64,000 bases of DNA from Sphingomonas phyllosphaerae. Its GTDB lineage: Bacteria > Pseudomonadota > Alphaproteobacteria > Sphingomonadales > Sphingomonadaceae. The position numbers were made by a program, and so were the translations under genes. The stretch spans positions 429,501 through 493,500 of the forward strand of contig JAQIJC010000001.1 of NCBI GenBank assembly GCA_036946405.1. Direction: 5' to 3'. Below the pieces are notes generated by a model. It saw only the letters and a list, made by a program, of their open reading frames with translations, had not been told where the DNA came from and searched no databases. Shown piece by piece: positions 15,950 through 25,599 of the stretch (the stretch's first letter is position 1; every line of letters starts with the position of its first letter).

Positions 15950-17971
15950 ATGAACAAGCGCACGCGTACGGCACTGATCGTGGCTTCCGCGCTGCTGGTC
16001 GGCGCGGCAGGCCCGGCGAGCACGCGCCCCGAACTCGCCTATCGGCTGACCGAAGGCGAGAACCTCAACGCCTTCGTGCGGGCGGGGCCGGTCGCCGCGC
16101 ACCTGCTGCTGCGCAACGGTACGCAGCCGCGCATCCTGGTCGGCTTCCCCGCCGGTAACAGCGGCGTCGGCCTGTGGTTCGGACAGACGGCCACCGCGGT
16201 GACGTGGCGGCTCGACCAGCCGCCGCAGCCGCTGACGCGCGGCGCGTTCAACGGCGTCACCGCGATCGCGAGCGTCACCGCACTGCGGCTGGAGCCGCGG
16301 CAGGCAGTGCTGTCGAATATCCGGTTCCTCCGCGACTATCAGGCGGTCGGCACGTTCCCGCGCGAGCTGGCGACCGATCCGATCGTCAGCGGCGACACGA
16401 TGACATGGCGACGCCAGCGCCTCGACGGTGCGCCGGGGTACGAATTGTCGTTGCGCGTCCTTGCCGGGCGGATCGAGCGCGGGGCGATCGTCGCGGATCG
16501 CGCCGGACGCATCCGGCTCGCGATCACCGCGCTGACCGGCGAGCGGGCGCTGACCCCGATCCCGGTCGGTCAGCTGCTCAACGATCGTGCCGCCGCCGAT
16601 CCCGCAGCGCGACAGGCCCTCGCCTTCCTCAGCTATCGCGAGAAGTTCCTTGCCGGCTCGTGGCGCTTCGACACCTATTTCGGGCGCGATACGTTGATGT
16701 CGGTGCGATTGCTGATGCCGGCATTGCGTCCGGTCGCGATCGAAGCCGGTCTCGATGCGGTCATCGCGCGCCTCTCGCCGGGGGGCGAGGTGGCCCATGA
16801 GGAAGGGATCGGCGAATATGCGATCGTCGCCAACCGCAAGGCCGGGCGCGACGGTGACGCCGCCGAACTCGACTACGGCATGGTCGACGACGATTACATG
16901 CTCGCGCCGGTCGCCGCCGATTATCTGCTCGGTGCAGGCGCACCGCGGGCGACCGCCTATCTCGCGACCCCGATCGTCAGCGAGAGTGTTCCCAGGCAGC
17001 GGGAGGCGACCGGTGCCGCGCTGGTCCGCAACCTGCGGTTCGTGCTCTCGCAAGCCAAACCCTTCGCGGACGCGCCATCGCCACGCCATCTCGTCGCGAT
17101 CAAGCCGGGGCGCATGACCGGCGAGTGGCGCGACAGCGAAGAAGGGCTGGGGCGTGGCGTCTACGCCTATGACGTCAACGCCGCGCTGGTCCCCGCCGCG
17201 GTCGCCGCCACCGACCGCTTGCTGCGCGCCGGATTGCTCGATCCGTATCTCACCGCCGCGGACCGGCGTGCCTTCGGTGCGGCGGGCACGATCGCGCAGG
17301 TGTGGCAGAAGCGCGCACCGCCGCTGTTCCGCGTCACCGTTCCCGCCGCCACCGCGATCGACGACGTGCGCCGCTATGCCGGGACGCTGGGCGTACCTGC
17401 CGCACCGGCGCTGGCCGCGATCGGGGACGCGCCGGTCGTCTTTCACGCATTGTCGCTCGACCGCGACGGCACGCCGGTGAAGATCGTCAACTCGGACGAA
17501 GGATTCGCTCTGTTGTTCGGACGCCCGGGCGCCGAGGACCTCGATACCTATGTCGGGGCGATCATGCGACCGTTCCCGGCCGGGTTGATGACCGATATCG
17601 GGCTGCTCGTCGCCAACCCGGCCTTTGCCGATGCCGCAGCGCAGGCGCGCTTCACCCCCGCCGCCTATCATGGTGCGGTGGTCTGGTCGTGGCAGCAGGC
17701 GTTGCTGGCGGCCGGTCTGGCGCGACAGCTCGCGCGCGACGACCTGCCGCCATCGACGCGCACGCGGCTGCGGAACGCGCAAGCGGCGCTGTGGCGCGCG
17801 ATCGGCGCAGGCAAGACGATCCGCGGTTCCGAGCTTTGGTCGTGGGCGTACCGGGATGGCGGATACCGGATCGTCGCGTTCGGCGCCGGCAAGTCCGACG
17901 TCGACGAGTCGAACGCCGCGCAATTGTGGAGCACCGTCTATCTCGCGGTCCAGCCGCCGAAGGCGCGGTAG
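15950..17971 (+). CDS. Exported six-hairpin glycosidase-like protein
   Basis: 673 residues with a signal peptide (TALIVASALLVGAAGPAS). The central part carries blocks typical of (alpha/alpha)6 barrel glycosidases: WRFDTYFGRDTLMSVRLLMP, EVAHEEGIGEYAI and YGMVDDDYMLAPVAADYLL, with acidic residues that could be catalytic; the C-terminal WSWQQALLAAGLARQL and GSELWSWAYRDGG fit as later helices. Closest known groups are the amylo-alpha-1,6-glucosidase and GH15/GH63-like superfamily; I cannot assign a family number. It follows the TonB receptor and probably trims imported oligosaccharide in the periplasm. Confidence 0.6.
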   Translation: MNKRTRTALIVASALLVGAAGPASTRPELAYRLTEGENLNAFVRAGPVAAHLLLRNGTQPRILVGFPAGNSGVGLWFGQTATAVTWRLDQPPQPLTRGAFNGVTAIASVTALRLEPRQAVLSNIRFLRDYQAVGTFPRELATDPIVSGDTMTWRRQRLDGAPGYELSLRVLAGRIERGAIVADRAGRIRLAITALTGERALTPIPVGQLLNDRAAADPAARQALAFLSYREKFLAGSWRFDTYFGRDTLMSVRLLMPALRPVAIEAGLDAVIARLSPGGEVAHEEGIGEYAIVANRKAGRDGDAAELDYGMVDDDYMLAPVAADYLLGAGAPRATAYLATPIVSESVPRQREATGAALVRNLRFVLSQAKPFADAPSPRHLVAIKPGRMTGEWRDSEEGLGRGVYAYDVNAALVPAAVAATDRLLRAGLLDPYLTAADRRAFGAAGTIAQVWQKRAPPLFRVTVPAATAIDDVRRYAGTLGVPAAPALAAIGDAPVVFHALSLDRDGTPVKIVNSDEGFALLFGRPGAEDLDTYVGAIMRPFPAGLMTDIGLLVANPAFADAAAQARFTPAAYHGAVVWSWQQALLAAGLARQLARDDLPPSTRTRLRNAQAALWRAIGAGKTIRGSELWSWAYRDGGYRIVAFGAGKSDVDESNAAQLWSTVYLAVQPPKAR

Positions 17972-17987
17972 AGCGCCCCGACGATCC

Positions 17988-18656
17988 TCATTCCGCCGCG
18001 AAGAAGCCGGTAACCGTCAGTCGTCCGGTGGCCGGGTCCGCCGGCAGCACCGCCCCCGCCGGGATCGCGCCGGAATGGAGCAGCCGGCTGCGATAGAGCA
18101 AGGCGCGATTGTAGCCGCCGGGCCAGCAGGCGAGCTGCTCGAACAGCGGCGTGTCGCCCGCGACATAGGCCGCCGGCGGCGGGGCGGTGGCGATGTCGCG
18201 GCGCAAGGCGGCGAAATAGGCCTCGCGGCGGGCCGGGCCGACCGTCTCGAACCCGGTCGTGCGATGGCGGTAGAAGCCGGTGCCATCGGTTCCTTCCGGG
18301 ACGAGATAGTGGATCAACGCCAGCCGGTCCGGCTCGAAGGCGTCGACGTGCGGCACCCGCTGCTCGATGGTCAGCGCGGCCGGCGGCGTGGTCACGATCG
18401 AGAACCGCGCCTCCAGCACCGACAGGCGCGCGGCACCGAACACCTCCCGCGCCACCCGCGCGATCAACGCGCCGTGCTGCCGGAGATAGTCGTCGGGCAC
18501 GGCGGCGGCGATGCCCGGATAGTGCCGCCCGGCCGGCGCGAAATCCTGCCGACCCGCATCGCGGCGCCACGCGGCTGGATCGTCCGCGAACCCGTCGATG
18601 ATCGCGACCGGCTCGCCCTCCGATCCGACACGGTGGACGCTGACGCGGCGCGTCAT
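17988..18656 (-). CDS. DUF6445 family protein
   Basis: 222 residues from ATG 18656, overlapping the halogenase stop (ATGA). Motifs such as AIIDGFADDPAAWRRDAG, QRVPHVDAFEPDRLALIHYL and GTGFYRHRTTGFE resemble DUF6445, a family met beside tryptophan halogenase, SapC and cupin-like genes in TonB loci. The His/Asp pair in PHVDAF and the later FYRHRT look like a double-stranded-helix iron site, which would make it an oxygenase-like partner; that is inference. Last gene of the halogenase operon. Confidence 0.65.
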   Translation of the reverse strand: MTRRVSVHRVGSEGEPVAIIDGFADDPAAWRRDAGRQDFAPAGRHYPGIAAAVPDDYLRQHGALIARVAREVFGAARLSVLEARFSIVTTPPAALTIEQRVPHVDAFEPDRLALIHYLVPEGTDGTGFYRHRTTGFETVGPARREAYFAALRRDIATAPPPAAYVAGDTPLFEQLACWPGGYNRALLYRSRLLHSGAIPAGAVLPADPATGRLTVTGFFAAE

Positions 18657-20164
18657 CGCGTCGCCAGTACCGCATCGTGGAGCGGCAGCGTCGGCACCGC
18701 GCGCGCGATCACCCCCGCGATCTGATCGAGCTGCCGGCGGTTGGTCGCGGCGTCGAGTGTGTCGGCAAGCGGCGCATGCGCGATCGCGTGCACGCCCTGC
18801 CCCTCCAGCACCGCCAGCCAGCTCGCTTCGCGGAACAGCTCGTCGGCATCCAGCATCAACCGGCCGCTGCGTCGATACTGCGCTTCTTTCTGGACCAGCG
18901 TGTCGGGCAGCGTCATCGCCCGTGCCGCGCGCCACAGCGGCGCGTCATGCCCGGCGGTGGCGTGATAATGCAGGATCAGGAAGTCGCGGATCCCGTCCAT
19001 GTCGCGCCCGAACAACATATTGAAGCGCGCAGCCAGCGCCGGATCGCACTCCGCATCGGGAAACAGCGTGATGAGCTTGGCGATCCCGCTCTGGATCAGG
19101 TGGATGCTGGTGGACTCGAGTGGCTCGAGAAACCCCGCCGCCAGCCCGATGCCGACCACGTTGCCGCGCCACGCCTCGCGCCGGAACCCGGCGGTGAAGC
19201 GCAGGAAACGCGGCTCGCCGAGTGCGTCGCCATCCAGATTAGCGAGCAACGTCGCCGCCGCCTCGTCGTCGCCCAGATGCGCGCTGGCGTAGACATAGCC
19301 GTTGCCGGTGCGATGCTGGAGCGGGATGCGCCATTGCCATCCGGCGGCGCGCAACGTCGAGCGGGTGAACGGCGTCGTCGTCGCCGCCCGCGTGCATGGC
19401 ACCGCCACCGCCCGGTCGCATGGCAGCCAGTGCGACCAATCCTCGAAGGGAGCGCCCATCGCGCCGCCGATCAGCAGCGCGCGGAAGCCCGAGCAGTCGA
19501 TGAACAGCTCCCCCTCCAGCCGCTCGCCGCGATCGGTGGCGATGGCGGTCACGAAGCCCGTGGCCGCGTCGCGCTCGACATCACGCGCGATCCCTTCGTG
19601 TCGCACCACCCCACGCGCTTCCGCGATCGTCCGCAGATGCCGCGCGTACAGCGACGCGTCGAAATGATAGGCGTACCCGAGCGTCGAAAGGATCGAGCGC
19701 GCATCGTCGACCGGCTTGGCGAACCGCCCCGCCGCCGCCAGTTGCGCGGCCAGCGAAAAGGCCGACAAGGGGGTCGTCAGCCCCTCGGCGCGCGCGCGCA
19801 GCCAATGCTGATGGAAGGGTACGGCTCCCAGATCGACCCCGAACCGCCCGAACGGGTGGAAATAGCGCGAACCCGGCCGCGCCCAGTCGACGAACTCAAT
19901 CCCGAGTTTATAGCTCGCCTGCGTCGCGGCGACGAACGCTGCTTCGTCCAGCCCGATCAACTGGTTGAACCAATGAATCGTCGGGATCGTCGCTTCGCCG
20001 ACGCCGACGGTCCCGATCGCATCGGACTCGAGCAGCCGGATCGACAGCGTATCGCCGAACGCCGCGTTCAGCCCGGCGGCGGTCATCCATCCGGCGGTGC
20101 CTCCGCCCAGGATGACGACCTGTCGAATGCGCCGCGGCGCTGTCATCGGATCGTCCTGCGTCAT
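18653..20164 (-). CDS. Flavin-dependent tryptophan halogenase family protein (2nd copy)
   Basis: 503 residues from ATG 20164; ATG 20146 with AGGA seven bases upstream is a good alternative. The FAD-binding GxGxxG is IRQVVILGGGTAGWMTAAGL. The halogenase signature WxWxIP is GWQWRIPLQ, and YKLGIEFVDW supplies the position of the catalytic lysine. GEATIPTIHWFN and DCSGFRALLIGG are further family blocks. These enzymes need reduced FAD, oxygen and halide; the natural substrate of TonB-linked members (for example BrvH) is largely unknown. It overlaps DUF6445 and follows SapC by 81 bp in one operon. Confidence 0.9.
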   Translation of the reverse strand: MTQDDPMTAPRRIRQVVILGGGTAGWMTAAGLNAAFGDTLSIRLLESDAIGTVGVGEATIPTIHWFNQLIGLDEAAFVAATQASYKLGIEFVDWARPGSRYFHPFGRFGVDLGAVPFHQHWLRARAEGLTTPLSAFSLAAQLAAAGRFAKPVDDARSILSTLGYAYHFDASLYARHLRTIAEARGVVRHEGIARDVERDAATGFVTAIATDRGERLEGELFIDCSGFRALLIGGAMGAPFEDWSHWLPCDRAVAVPCTRAATTTPFTRSTLRAAGWQWRIPLQHRTGNGYVYASAHLGDDEAAATLLANLDGDALGEPRFLRFTAGFRREAWRGNVVGIGLAAGFLEPLESTSIHLIQSGIAKLITLFPDAECDPALAARFNMLFGRDMDGIRDFLILHYHATAGHDAPLWRAARAMTLPDTLVQKEAQYRRSGRLMLDADELFREASWLAVLEGQGVHAIAHAPLADTLDAATNRRQLDQIAGVIARAVPTLPLHDAVLATR

Positions 20165-20245
20165 CGACCTTGCCCTAGCATAGATCGTCGGCTTCAGGAC
20201 CTCGCACCTGGCCGGGACCGGACAGCGCGTCGCAATCGAAGCCGC

Positions 20246-20953
20246 TCAGTCGATGATCGCCATCCGGATCGCCGCGATCTGCGACGTGAAGCGCGCGTTG
20301 TGCAATTGCCGCAACCGTTCCATCTGCGCGAGGGAAGCGGTCATCACCGCGGCCGGCGCAAGCTCGTCGGCGCGGTGCATCGCCACCACCTCGGCATCTG
20401 CCAGCTCGGACAGCGGCTCCTCCGCGATCCCGTACAGACCATCCAGCGCATGGTCCTGCTCATCCACCAGCGCCAGCGTCACCGACAACGGCCGGAGCAG
20501 CGCACGACGTGCATAGCTTTCCGCCAGCGCTCGCCCTGCGGCGATGTCGGCGAGCGTCGTCTCCAGCGCGCTGCGCCACGCCGCGGCGCCATCGCCCGCG
20601 AACAGCGGCTCGCCGACATCGCCCAGCGACCCGTCCGCCTCGTCGACCGCCAGCCCCTCCGCACCCGCTGCGTCGAGCCGCAGCGCGGTCAGCCCGGCCG
20701 CCCGCGGCTGACTCGTGGCGTGATAGCCGGCGGTCGAGACGAAGAGGTTGACGGGCTCGATCAGCCCGACCAGCGCGACCAGCTCGAAGCGCCCGGTCTG
20801 TGCGTCCTTGGCGAACAGCAGCGGCATGTCCGCCGCCAGCAGCGCGATCTCCCCGCGACCGACCGGCACCAACCGCCGCTGCGCCGCGCCGCGCCGCCGG
20901 TCGAGCCGCAACGCGCCGTGGCGCGCAGGGTCGAGCGCCCGCAAGCGCATCAT
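20246..20953 (-). CDS. SapC family protein
   Basis: 235 residues, overlapping the first halogenase gene by 4 bp. The blocks GEIALLAADMPLLFAKDAQ, FELVALVGLIEPVNLFVS, DGLYGIAEEPLSELADAEVV and LAQMERLRQLHNARF match the SapC family (PF07277), named after an S-layer-linked gene but of unknown biochemical role. In alphaproteobacteria and Xanthomonas-type bacteria it recurs with TonB receptors and halogenases. No signal peptide is evident. A second SapC lies at 55387. Confidence 0.8.
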   Translation of the reverse strand: MMRLRALDPARHGALRLDRRRGAAQRRLVPVGRGEIALLAADMPLLFAKDAQTGRFELVALVGLIEPVNLFVSTAGYHATSQPRAAGLTALRLDAAGAEGLAVDEADGSLGDVGEPLFAGDGAAAWRSALETTLADIAAGRALAESYARRALLRPLSVTLALVDEQDHALDGLYGIAEEPLSELADAEVVAMHRADELAPAAVMTASLAQMERLRQLHNARFTSQIAAIRMAIID

Positions 20954-22518
20954 ACTGCCTGCATCCCGTGTTCGCGCACCGCCCGCAACAAGTCGCGATG
21001 CTGGGGCAGCCGTTGCATCGCATCGGCGCGCAATCGCTCGTTGCGCGAGATCCAGCGTTGCACCAGCGCCGTCTCGGGAGCCGCGTCCGGGCGCGCATAG
21101 CGGGTCGGATAATTCATCCCGTGCAGCACATATTGGTAGCTCGGCCAGCCGAACACCTCACGCGCATGATCGAAATCCTGCGGCGCGGGCGGATGATCGC
21201 GCCACAGCGCCAGCCGCTCCGCCAGCCCGTCGGGCCAGGTCGCCGGATCGGCATGGTCACGCCAGAACGCGCCGTCGGTGCGCCGCGTGATCGCATAATG
21301 CAGCTTCAGGAATTCGACGATCCGCGCCCAATGATGCGTGAAGGCGGCGTTGAACTGGCGCGCGGCAGTGTCGATCGCGCCGCGCGTGCGCGGCAGGCGA
21401 TCGGCGATCGCGTCCATCGACGCCTCGATCAGCATCAATGCCGACGCCTCCAGCGGCTCGACGAACCCCGCCGACAGCCCGACCGCGACGCAATTGTTCT
21501 GCCAGAAACGTTCGCGATGCCCCGCCTCGATCCGCAATACGCGCGCCGACAATTTCTCCGCCGCCGGCCCGATGTAGCGACGCAACGTCGCCTCCGCGGC
21601 ATCGTCGCTCTGGTGCGCGCTGCTATAGACATGGCCGATCCCGCGGCGCGTCCACAATCCGATATCCCAGATCCAGCCTGCGGACTGTGCCGTGGCGACG
21701 GTGTGGCAGGTGACGGGATCGTCGGGATCGTCATACGGCACCTGCATCGCCACCGCACGATCGGCGAACATCACGTCGCGGCAGGAGCGGAACGGCACGT
21801 CATAGACGCCCCCGATCAGCAAGGCGGCGAAACCGGAGCAGTCGACGAATAGATCGCCCGCGATCGTCCGCCCGTCGGCCAGCACCACGCCCGCGATGTC
21901 GCCATTGTCCGCCATCTCGGCGCGCACGATATCGCCGACGACATGCGTGACGCCCAGCGCGGTGGTGGCATGGTCGTGCAACAGGGTGGCGAACTTGCCG
22001 GCATCGAGGTGGTAGGCGTAATTCGCCTGCCCGGCATATTCGGGCATGGTGATCGCCTTGGGCGCGCGCCCGGCGTCGCACAGTGTCGCCTGGAAATCGA
22101 CCCACTCGGCGAAGTCGGCGCCGCCTGGCTGCCGCTGCCAATAAGGTGCCAGGTCGATCTCGGTCGCGCCCGCCGGCGGGTTGAGCGGGTGGTAATAGGC
22201 GTCGTCCGGACCGCCGTCGGCCCAGCCGACGAAACGCGCGCCCTGTTTGAACGCGGCATCGCAGCCGCGCACGAACGCGGTTTCCGACAGCCCGATCTTG
22301 GCGAGCGTGTTGCGCATCGTCGGCCAGGTACCCTCACCGACGCCGACGGTCGGCACCTGCGCTGATTCGACGAGCGTCACGCTGACGCCGCTCCCGCTCC
22401 GCCGTGCCGCCGCCGCCAGCCGACAGGCCGAGATCCACCCGGCCGAGCCGCCCCCGACGACTATGATTCGTTGAACCAAGCGCTCGGCGCCGACGACGAT
22501 GGTGCCCGTGTCCCTCAC
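20950..22518 (-). CDS. Flavin-dependent tryptophan halogenase family protein (1st copy)
   Basis: 522 residues from a GTG start at 22518. Motifs: IIVVGGGSAGWISACRLA (FAD), VGVGEGTWPTMRNTL, AFKQGARFVGW with the Lys expected in the active site, and WIWDIGLW for WxWxI. It differs from the second copy throughout (WIWDIG against WQWRIP), so the two are paralogues of different subgroups, not a recent duplication. First gene of the operon and divergent from the TonB receptor at 22627, with about 100 bp of AT-rich DNA between them. Confidence 0.9.
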   Translation of the reverse strand: MRDTGTIVVGAERLVQRIIVVGGGSAGWISACRLAAAARRSGSGVSVTLVESAQVPTVGVGEGTWPTMRNTLAKIGLSETAFVRGCDAAFKQGARFVGWADGGPDDAYYHPLNPPAGATEIDLAPYWQRQPGGADFAEWVDFQATLCDAGRAPKAITMPEYAGQANYAYHLDAGKFATLLHDHATTALGVTHVVGDIVRAEMADNGDIAGVVLADGRTIAGDLFVDCSGFAALLIGGVYDVPFRSCRDVMFADRAVAMQVPYDDPDDPVTCHTVATAQSAGWIWDIGLWTRRGIGHVYSSAHQSDDAAEATLRRYIGPAAEKLSARVLRIEAGHRERFWQNNCVAVGLSAGFVEPLEASALMLIEASMDAIADRLPRTRGAIDTAARQFNAAFTHHWARIVEFLKLHYAITRRTDGAFWRDHADPATWPDGLAERLALWRDHPPAPQDFDHAREVFGWPSYQYVLHGMNYPTRYARPDAAPETALVQRWISRNERLRADAMQRLPQHRDLLRAVREHGMQAV

Positions 22519-22558
22519 GCCGCAGGCGTGTAATCGTTTGTTATCTATGTTGCAAGTA

Positions 22559-22576
22559 TCTGATAATATTATTAGA
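22559..22576. promoter_or_regulatory. AT-rich near-palindrome between halogenase and TonB receptor
   Basis: TCTGATAATATTATTAGA is an 18-bp inverted repeat with one mismatched pair, in a run of AT-rich sequence (about 22535-22580) that contrasts with the GC-rich surroundings. It sits in the divergent promoter region and could be an operator serving both transcription units. No regulator gene is adjacent. Confidence 0.4.
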
Positions 22577-22626
22577 ATTTTCCCCGGAAACCCGCAGATG
22601 CAAGGCGGGGCGATGGGAGGATGAGG

Positions 22627-25476
22627 ATGATGTCACGGCACCGGCATGTGCGCGGCTTGCGGCATATCACGACAGGGATGGGCTGCGCCATCGGCGCGTT
22701 GATCGTCGCGACGCCGGCCTTGGCGCAGGAAAGCGTACCCCCTCAGGGAACCGGCATCGCGACGTTGAGCGATCCGGCCGCAGACGACATCGTGGTCACC
22801 GGCATCCGCGCCAGCATCGCATCGTCGGCCGCGCAGAAGCGCGACTCGTCGGGTATCCTCGACGCGATCTCGTCCGAAGACCTCGGCAAGTTCCCCGACG
22901 CCAACGTCGCCGAATCGTTGCAGCGCATTCCCGGCGTCGCGATCGACCGGAACAACGGCGAAGGGCAGTCGGTCACCGTCCGCGGGCTGGGTCCGCAGTT
23001 CAACACCGTGCTGTTCAACGGCCGCAGCTTTGCCTCGGACAACTTTAACCGCTCCTTCTCGTTCGACCTGATCCCGGCCGAGCTCATCAGCGGCGCGCAG
23101 GTCTACAAGAGCGCCCAGGCGCCGTTGCAGAGCGGCGGTATCGGCGCGACGATCAACATCCAGACGCCGCGCCCGCTCGACCTGCGAGGCTTCAAGGGGA
23201 TCTTCACCGCCAAGGCGCTGTACGAGAAGAACAGCGAGAAGTTCACGCCGCAGCTGTTCGGGCTGTTGAGCGACACGTTCGCGGACGGCCGGCTCGGCCT
23301 GCTCGGCTCGATCTCGTACCAGAAGCGTATCGCCTCGGTGGATTCGGTCAGCAACGGCGGCTACTTGCCCAATACGACGGTCGGACCGACCAGCAACCCG
23401 CTCTTCACCAACGTCTACGCACCCCGCAATCAGGACGTCGGCAATGCACGCGATGCCCGCACCCGCCTGGGCGCGACGCTGGTCGCGCAATATGAGGCCA
23501 GCGACACGCTGACCTTCACGGTCGACGGCCTGTACAACAAGTTCAAGAGCGACTCGACGACGCGCGCGCTGGGCAGCTGGTTCGAGCCGTCGAGCTACAC
23601 CGCGGCAACAATCGACTCGAACCGCACGATCACCTCGCTCACCACGAACGGCAACGCCGACTTCATCTCATCCGGCGCGATCCGCGAGACGACGACATGG
23701 GAAGCCGGCGGCAACGTCGAATGGAAGCCGTCCGACCAGTTCAAGATGACGCTCGACGCCACGTGGTCGCGCGCGAAGAATGCCGGTGGGGGCAAGTCGT
23801 ATTTCGCCGTGATCGGCTCGCCGTCGACCTATAGCTTCCAGGAGGCGGAGAACGGCGGGATCGGCTCGACCTCCGGCTATGGCGCGGGCGTGCTGACCAA
23901 CCCGGCGCTGGGCCGCACGCACATCGCGGGGGTCAACGGCAACGACATCACCGAAAAGGTGACGGAATATCGCTGGAACAACGAGTTCAAGCCGGTGGAT
24001 GGCGTGCTCAAGGCGTTCCGCTTCGGTCTGGCGCGCACCACGCGTGACAAGAACAACGTCCCCATCACGTCGGCGGACGACGTCGGCTGCATCTATTGCG
24101 GCTATCCGACGCTCGCCGATCCGTCGTTGCTGTCGTCGTTCACGATGAACTCGCTCGGCGCGAAGAGCGGGTCGGTGCCGCTCACCTTCCTGACCTTCGA
24201 TCCGCGCGCCTACCTCAACTTCCTGACCAGCGCGGCCGCCACCTCGGCGCTCGACACCGCGCAGAAGCTCGCGCCGGGCACGACCGCGGCGCGCTATGCA
24301 AGGGCCAACGGCTATGCGGCGACCCCGCAACCGTCGGCGCGGGTCAAGGAAACGGTCTACGCCAGCTATGCCGACATGGACTTTGAATCGACCATCGGCA
24401 GCATGCCGTTGTTCGTCAACGTCGGCGCGCGGTACGAATATACCGAGCTTAGTTCGTTCGGGCAGCAGCGCCAGCTGGTCGATCTGACGCCGACCGGCGG
24501 CAACCCGCCGACCGACCCGACGATCTATGTCGGCGTGTTCAACAGCACGTCAGGTCTGCCGGTGTCGCGTCAGTCGTCGTACAGCAACTTCCTGCCCAAC
24601 GCGAACGTCCGCCTGAACCTGACTCCGACGTTGCAGGCGCGCGTGGCGGCCTATCAAACGCTGACGCGCCCGGCGATCGGCGATCTGGCGCCGACCTTCA
24701 ACACCGAGACGCTGCGCCCGGCGACGCTGAGCGCCAGCGGCGGCAATACCGAGCTGAAGCCGTATCGCGCCAATAACGCCGATCTGTCGGTCGAATGGTA
24801 TCCGACGCGCACGACGACGTTGTCCGCCGCGGTCTTCTACAAGAGGATCAGCGACTTCATCGTCCAGAGCTTCGCGATCGAACGCCTGCCGATCCTCAAC
24901 GCCGGCAACGCGCAGGGCGTCCGGCTGCCGGCCGGTGGTCTGATCACGCAGGTCGGTGGGCAATTCTTCGGCGAGTTCAGCGTGCGGCGTCCGCGCAACG
25001 CGGAGTCGCTGGAGATCAAGGGTCTCGAACTGAACCTGGTCCACACGTTCGACTGGCTGCCCGGCGTGCTGAGCGGCTTCGGCGTGCAGGCGAACGCGAC
25101 CTTCGTCAGCACCAACCGCGACTTCGACGTCAACCAGACCAACCAGTCGTTCGCGGCGGAAGGCATCGGCAATTCGCAGAACGGCACGGTGTTCTACGAA
25201 AAGTACGGCATCTCGGCGCGCATCGCCTACAACCGCCGCGAGCGCTTCCTGCGCCAGCTGGCGGGCGGTTCGGGCAACGAGCCGATCTTCGTGCGCGATT
25301 ACGGCCAGTTCGACGGCAGCGTCGCGGTCAACGTCACGCCGGCGGTGCAGGTGTTCGTCGAAGGCACCAACCTGTTCAACGCGAAGTATTTCACCACAGG
25401 CCGCTTCGACAACCAGCTGCTGACCTACCAGAACTTCGGTCCCCGTTACGACGCGGGCGTCCGCTTCTCGTTCTGA
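22627..25476 (+). CDS. TonB-dependent receptor (Xanthomonas/Caulobacter sugar type)
   Basis: About 949 residues. ATG codons at 22621, 22627 and 22630 are in frame; 22627 lies six bases after GGGAGG and was chosen. Signal peptide ends TPALAQ. The N-terminus (DIVVTGIRASIASS, ILDAISSEDLGKFPDANVAE, SLQRIPGVAIDRNNGEGQ, TVRGLGPQFNTVLFNGR) is the hallmark of the TIGR01782 group of receptors common in sugar-scavenging bacteria. Barrel ends YDAGVRFSF with terminal Phe. Divergent from the halogenase/SapC operon and followed by a terminator and a two-component system. Ligand unknown; carbohydrate or aromatic conjugate is plausible. Confidence 0.9.
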   Translation: MMSRHRHVRGLRHITTGMGCAIGALIVATPALAQESVPPQGTGIATLSDPAADDIVVTGIRASIASSAAQKRDSSGILDAISSEDLGKFPDANVAESLQRIPGVAIDRNNGEGQSVTVRGLGPQFNTVLFNGRSFASDNFNRSFSFDLIPAELISGAQVYKSAQAPLQSGGIGATINIQTPRPLDLRGFKGIFTAKALYEKNSEKFTPQLFGLLSDTFADGRLGLLGSISYQKRIASVDSVSNGGYLPNTTVGPTSNPLFTNVYAPRNQDVGNARDARTRLGATLVAQYEASDTLTFTVDGLYNKFKSDSTTRALGSWFEPSSYTAATIDSNRTITSLTTNGNADFISSGAIRETTTWEAGGNVEWKPSDQFKMTLDATWSRAKNAGGGKSYFAVIGSPSTYSFQEAENGGIGSTSGYGAGVLTNPALGRTHIAGVNGNDITEKVTEYRWNNEFKPVDGVLKAFRFGLARTTRDKNNVPITSADDVGCIYCGYPTLADPSLLSSFTMNSLGAKSGSVPLTFLTFDPRAYLNFLTSAAATSALDTAQKLAPGTTAARYARANGYAATPQPSARVKETVYASYADMDFESTIGSMPLFVNVGARYEYTELSSFGQQRQLVDLTPTGGNPPTDPTIYVGVFNSTSGLPVSRQSSYSNFLPNANVRLNLTPTLQARVAAYQTLTRPAIGDLAPTFNTETLRPATLSASGGNTELKPYRANNADLSVEWYPTRTTTLSAAVFYKRISDFIVQSFAIERLPILNAGNAQGVRLPAGGLITQVGGQFFGEFSVRRPRNAESLEIKGLELNLVHTFDWLPGVLSGFGVQANATFVSTNRDFDVNQTNQSFAAEGIGNSQNGTVFYEKYGISARIAYNRRERFLRQLAGGSGNEPIFVRDYGQFDGSVAVNVTPAVQVFVEGTNLFNAKYFTTGRFDNQLLTYQNFGPRYDAGVRFSF

Positions 25477-25486
25477 TCCCCCTGAC

Positions 25487-25520
25487 GGGGCGGCGATTTC
25501 TTCCGCCGCCCCGCTTTGTT
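25487..25520 (+). terminator. Rho-independent terminator after TonB receptor
   Basis: Nine-base-pair GC stem GGGGCGGCG (25487-25495) and CGCCGCCCC (25504-25512) with an eight-base loop, followed by GCTTTGTT. It lies 11 bp after the receptor stop and separates it from the two-component genes. Confidence 0.65.
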
Positions 25521-25599
25521 GCAACCATGAAACGCGCACGATACGTCGGCAGGCGATGCGCGATCCATGCTTCTCCCCTGCCTCGACGCCGGTGACGTG

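Noticed and set aside
15803..17923. 706-codon minus-strand open frame opposite the six-hairpin glycosidase
   Set aside because: Mirror frame of a GC-rich gene; the plus-strand product has a signal peptide and family blocks, the minus one is Arg/Gly/Ala-rich without motifs.
18677..21100. 807-codon plus-strand frame across the halogenase/SapC genes
   Set aside because: Runs through three genes with clear motifs on the other strand; composition is shadow-like.
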